Below, piece by piece: positions 60,975 through 64,000 of a stretch of DNA of 64,000 bases. Positions within the stretch are counted from its first letter, which is position 1. Every line of letters starts with the position of its first letter. The notes under the pieces are model-generated. The model saw nothing but the letters and a program-made list of their open reading frames with translations, was not told the origin of the DNA and ran no database searches. Origin of the DNA: Crotophaga sulcirostris (Eukaryota; Chordata; Aves; Cuculiformes; Crotophagidae); assembly GCA_013397455.1 (NCBI GenBank), contig VYZB01000095.1, forward strand, positions 1,112,446 through 1,176,445, in the 5' to 3' direction. Both the position numbers and the translations under genes were made by a program.

Positions 60975-61288
60975 ATGAGCATTACTGTTTTCCTTGCTAT
61001 GCTGTTTCTTTTACTTTCTTTACTTACTTAACTTTTGCTCTCTACAACTACCTAAAAGGAGGTTGTAGTCAGGCAGGGGTTGGTCTCTTCTCTCAGATGA
61101 CCAGTGACAGAACAATAGGACATGGACTCAAGCTTCGTCAGGGGAGGTTTAGGCTTGATATTAGGAAAGAAGTCTTCACTGAAAGGGCAATTGGCCATTG
61201 GAATGCGCTGTCCGGGAAGGTGGTGGAGTTGCTGTCCCTGGAGGTGTTTAAGAGGAGATTGGATGAGGCACTCAGTGCCATGGTTTAG
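60950..61288 (+). pseudogene. CR1 ORF2 C-terminal fragment (open)
   Basis: An open frame of 112 codons. The first ~30 codons are flanking DNA. The CR1 part starts at about [20 protein letters not shown] and passes through [35 protein letters not shown] and a final SAMV before the stop. It is homologous residue by residue to copy B (shared [12 protein letters not shown] and HWN blocks). It lacks the endonuclease and reverse transcriptase and has no start of its own. It is a dead retrotransposon fragment that happens to remain open. Confidence 0.87.
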
Positions 61289-61381
61289 ATGGTGGATTGG
61301 TGTTGTGTTAGTGTTGAGTTATAGGTTGGACGCTATGATCTCAAAGGTCCTTTCCAACCTTGTAATACTGTGATACTGTGA
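61034..61381 (+). mobile_element. CR1 LINE, 5'-truncated copy C
   Basis: This plus-strand 3' fragment is about 350 bp. It begins at 'ttgctctctacaactacc' and runs through the final ORF2 coding block to a TAG stop at 61286-61288, then a 3' UTR with 'ataggttggacgctatgatc' and 'aaaggtcctttccaacct'. It ends in two degenerate octamers (ATACTGTG twice). It belongs to the same subfamily branch as copy B and is clearly its paralogue, but it is the better preserved of the two in the 3' UTR. Confidence 0.96.
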
Positions 61382-64000
61382 AATCAATTAGTAAAAAGAA
61401 GGGGATTTTCTTCATGAAAGGAAGGGGAGCTAGCAGCTCATTTATCTTGAATTGTGTTAATGACACAGAACATTTTATGTCCTTAAATGTTCTAAAAAAT
61501 ACTAAAGCTGAGTTAGTAAAATGCTGCAATATTGTTTGAGGTCTCATACTTATATTCAAATGCTGCTCCTTCTTTTCGTAACACCCTAAAAACCACAAAA
61601 CTTTGAACTTTAATGTTCTGTACAGCTGCAGCATCATAAATGGATGAATATACAAAAGGTGTTGGAGGCATAAGTCCATGAAGCAAAAGCTTGCTCGACA
61701 AGTTCACATACTGATGGTTGTTCTTCAGATCAAAAGTCACTGTGGCTATAGATAGGAACTGCCAGTACTATGAGGTCATTTTATACTAACAGAGGATGTG
61801 TCACATTGCTCTGGAAGAGAACAAAAGGTCAGGCAAAAGTATGGAAAAAAATTTTCAAGGTGCTTAGTCATTCTGTATTATTTCTGAGAGCAAAGACATT
61901 CTTTCCTGCTTCTGTGGGTATTGTATAGTAGGACATCAAACACATGCACCAAAGGACAGAATTGATGAAAACACAAAGGTAAAGAATCAGGTGGTGAGCT
62001 GCCAAGGAAAATATCATCCTTAGAAAATCACTTTTCTATGACTGAGTTTTGCTATGATTTTCAACTGAATGCAATCCAAAACAAAAGCCAAGCATTTGAA
62101 TTGCTGGTGGAGCACAGTGCAACAGGGCTTGAATGAGCACCTGTTGCAGTTGTCTTTAAAAGAGGTTTCTTCTTCTAACAGTGAGATGCACTGGAGAAAC
62201 ATAAATTAACAGGTGGGGGAGATTAATTCACACAAATGTGATTTTCCTGACAAAGGGCATAGTAAGAGGTTGAAGGTGAGAAAGTAAGCAGAAAGAAAAA
62301 ATTAATTTGAAGGTTCATCCCTAAAATTGCATCTCTTGGTTTCTCTCAATATCAGAGAGATCATACATGTTTAGCATGCAAGTCCTTAAAATTTGGATTG
62401 TTGCATTTTATCTATGATCTGTAAATCTCAAGAAGGTTGTTTGTGTCCTGCAACATGCAGTAAAGACATCAAGCTCTCAACTTTCTTCAGTTACACCTTG
62501 TCACAAACTGCTTCAACAGTCTGCTACAGCTAACAATCAATAAAGGAGGACAAATAATTTGATTTGGGAAAATGCCTTATGGAAAAATCTTATTTAGAGA
62601 CCTGGTGACTCTCTATTCTATGTGGGTTCTAGCTGCTAAAAATAACAAGATAGAAAAATAATGCCACAGTACACTAATAAAGTTATCCGTACCTTTCCTA
62701 CGTATCTCACCCAGGGAGTAATATATTTTCACATTTCATTTCCATTGACATAATTATAGGTTGAGGTCTCTTAACAGCTTTGATCAGAACACCTGTTACA
62801 TTAGCTGTTATCAGGGTGCCTGACAATTCAGTTTGACTTCTTTGGATGAGCTAGTGGGGACAGTTCATGCCAGCCTGTTTCTGCCCATACAAGGTAAATA
62901 CCGCAAGGTAGGCTTCCCTACTCAAAATGTTGACAGATGAACAGAGTATTAGATTGATTTAATAACTGCTGCTAAAACCCTAGCCATCCTGCTGCTTTAA
63001 ATACAACCTGTAAGTATTTAATGCCTTCAGTAATTAGATAGTTTTGACTTTCCTACCTGTATGCTGATTTTAGGAACCTGACTTTAGGTATGCAGACTTT
63101 GAGACTTTGGGAGTTTCACACAAGTAGTGATGGATAATTTAAAGGAATGTTTGCAATTGCTATAATCCTCTTATCATACTGTGTTTTGCATTACCACAGC
63201 AACAAATTCCAGTGTGACTGGTATGATAACAGTAATGAACTAGTTCAGAATACCATCAGAGAAATGAAGACAATTACTTCTCATTTTTAACTCCGTCTTG
63301 GCATGGTGTGAAAATTCATAGTAAATTCCCCGCATAGAAATCAAATCTAATCCATACATTTGAATTGCAGTCCCAGCATCTACAGAAGAGGTTTTGGGAT
63401 TATTTTTTTCAGCTCTGAGATTCCTCTTTAATTGTATTACATATTTCAATACACAAAATGCTGCATTTAAGTAGGAGCCAGATTATTTCATTATTCAAGT
63501 TAATTAATAGGGGTAATTAAATGCTACAACTAATGTATTATGATTTTTAAGTACAGTGTAAATGAATTGAGATTCCACATCAACATTTCTAACTCTTTCT
63601 CTGTACTGCCTTACTCCTCGCTTGCCAGCTTTGAAGCAGGAATCCAAACAAGCATTTGTGGAAACCATTGTGAGTTCACAAATTTCCAGTTCCTTATTTC
63701 AGTAATGGTGATTCAGTCTAATATTTAAGTTCCACCTTTTTCAGTTACCTAATATGCTACAAGCAAATTATCTCCAGTGACTTACCCATATTTTCTAATT
63801 CCTCCCATAATCGGCTTTTTATATGCTACTGTTTTCTCTTCTGGGTTTTTTTTGGGGGGGGGGTTGTTGTTGGCTTTTTTTACTACTATCTCTACTTTCA
63901 GAACGGAGCAATTACCTAATTTTCTTGTAGATGGACTGTTAAGTGTTACAACTGTTCTTTCTGAGAAAGGAGAGGTCAACGTCTAGCCCAAGTCTAAAGC
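61382..64000. other. Non-coding AT-rich stretch, no gene seen
   Basis: No gene or transposon was recognised. A 112-codon minus-strand frame (61341-61679) overlaps the 3' end of CR1 copy C and continues into flanking AT-rich DNA, so it is likely chance. A T8 plus G10 tract lies at 63846-63863. Confidence 0.55.
63846..63863 (+). repeat. T8G10 homopolymer pair
   Basis: Eight T are followed by ten consecutive G and then GTT units. The tract is simple, and the G run is the longest in the window. Confidence 0.9.

Noticed and set aside
61341..61679. 112-codon minus-strand frame
   Set aside because: It overlaps the antisense of the CR1 3' UTR and runs into flanking AT-rich DNA. Chance antisense frame.
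1..64000. Endogenous retrovirus, DNA transposon with terminal inverted repeats, CRISPR array, rRNA or tRNA gene, CpG island
   Set aside because: Looked for on both strands. No LTR pair, gag/pol-like frame, TIR pair, regularly spaced repeat-spacer array, structural RNA or CpG-dense segment was seen.

Overview
The window looks like non-coding nuclear DNA from a bird. Three 5'-truncated CR1 LINE copies are present. Two of them keep degenerate octamer-type 3' ends, and all three retain parts of the C-terminal CR1 ORF2 reading frame. There are no L1, Alu or B1-type repeats. Interspersed repeats are sparse, the DNA is AT-rich with few CpGs, and one small N-gap (23 N) sits in an AT microsatellite. 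Together these fit an avian macrochromosome gene desert or a very large intron. The species cannot be named from this sequence.

No protein-coding gene could be recognised with confidence. Most open frames are short, overlap on both strands and have no family signature, so I treat them as chance. The exceptions are the CR1 ORF2 remnants (2118-2327 and 2590-2781 on the minus strand; 17825-18121 and 60950-61288 on the plus strand). A few splice-flanked or unusually long frames are listed at low confidence: 10795-11289, 21714-21743, 47697-48020, 54652-54778 and 60861-60974.

Layout: 1-2164 is AT-rich sequence with a CTCF-like motif. 2165-2790 is a minus-strand CR1. 2791-17870 is non-coding, with a second CTCF-like motif near 5.8 kb, a GC-raised block at 7.35-7.8 kb and a 164-codon orphan frame at 10.8 kb. 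17873-18195 is a plus-strand CR1. 18196-49230 is mostly unique AT-rich DNA holding a period-4 microsatellite (21.6 kb), a MIR-like fragment (22.7 kb), the N-gap (27.7 kb) and two conserved-element-like blocks (35.5 and 46.7 kb). 49231-49355 is a relic MIR SINE. 49356-61033 has another conserved-element-like block (56.8 kb), a GC-raised block (57.6-58.7 kb) and the best CTCF-like motif (59.26 kb). 61034-61381 is a plus-strand CR1, and the remainder is non-coding.

Nothing here forms an operon, pathway or defence system. If the window has a function, it is most plausibly regulatory: homeodomain, POU and PBX/MEIS-type motifs lie in AT-rich blocks between outward-facing CTCF-like motifs. That reading is inference and needs alignment and chromatin data.
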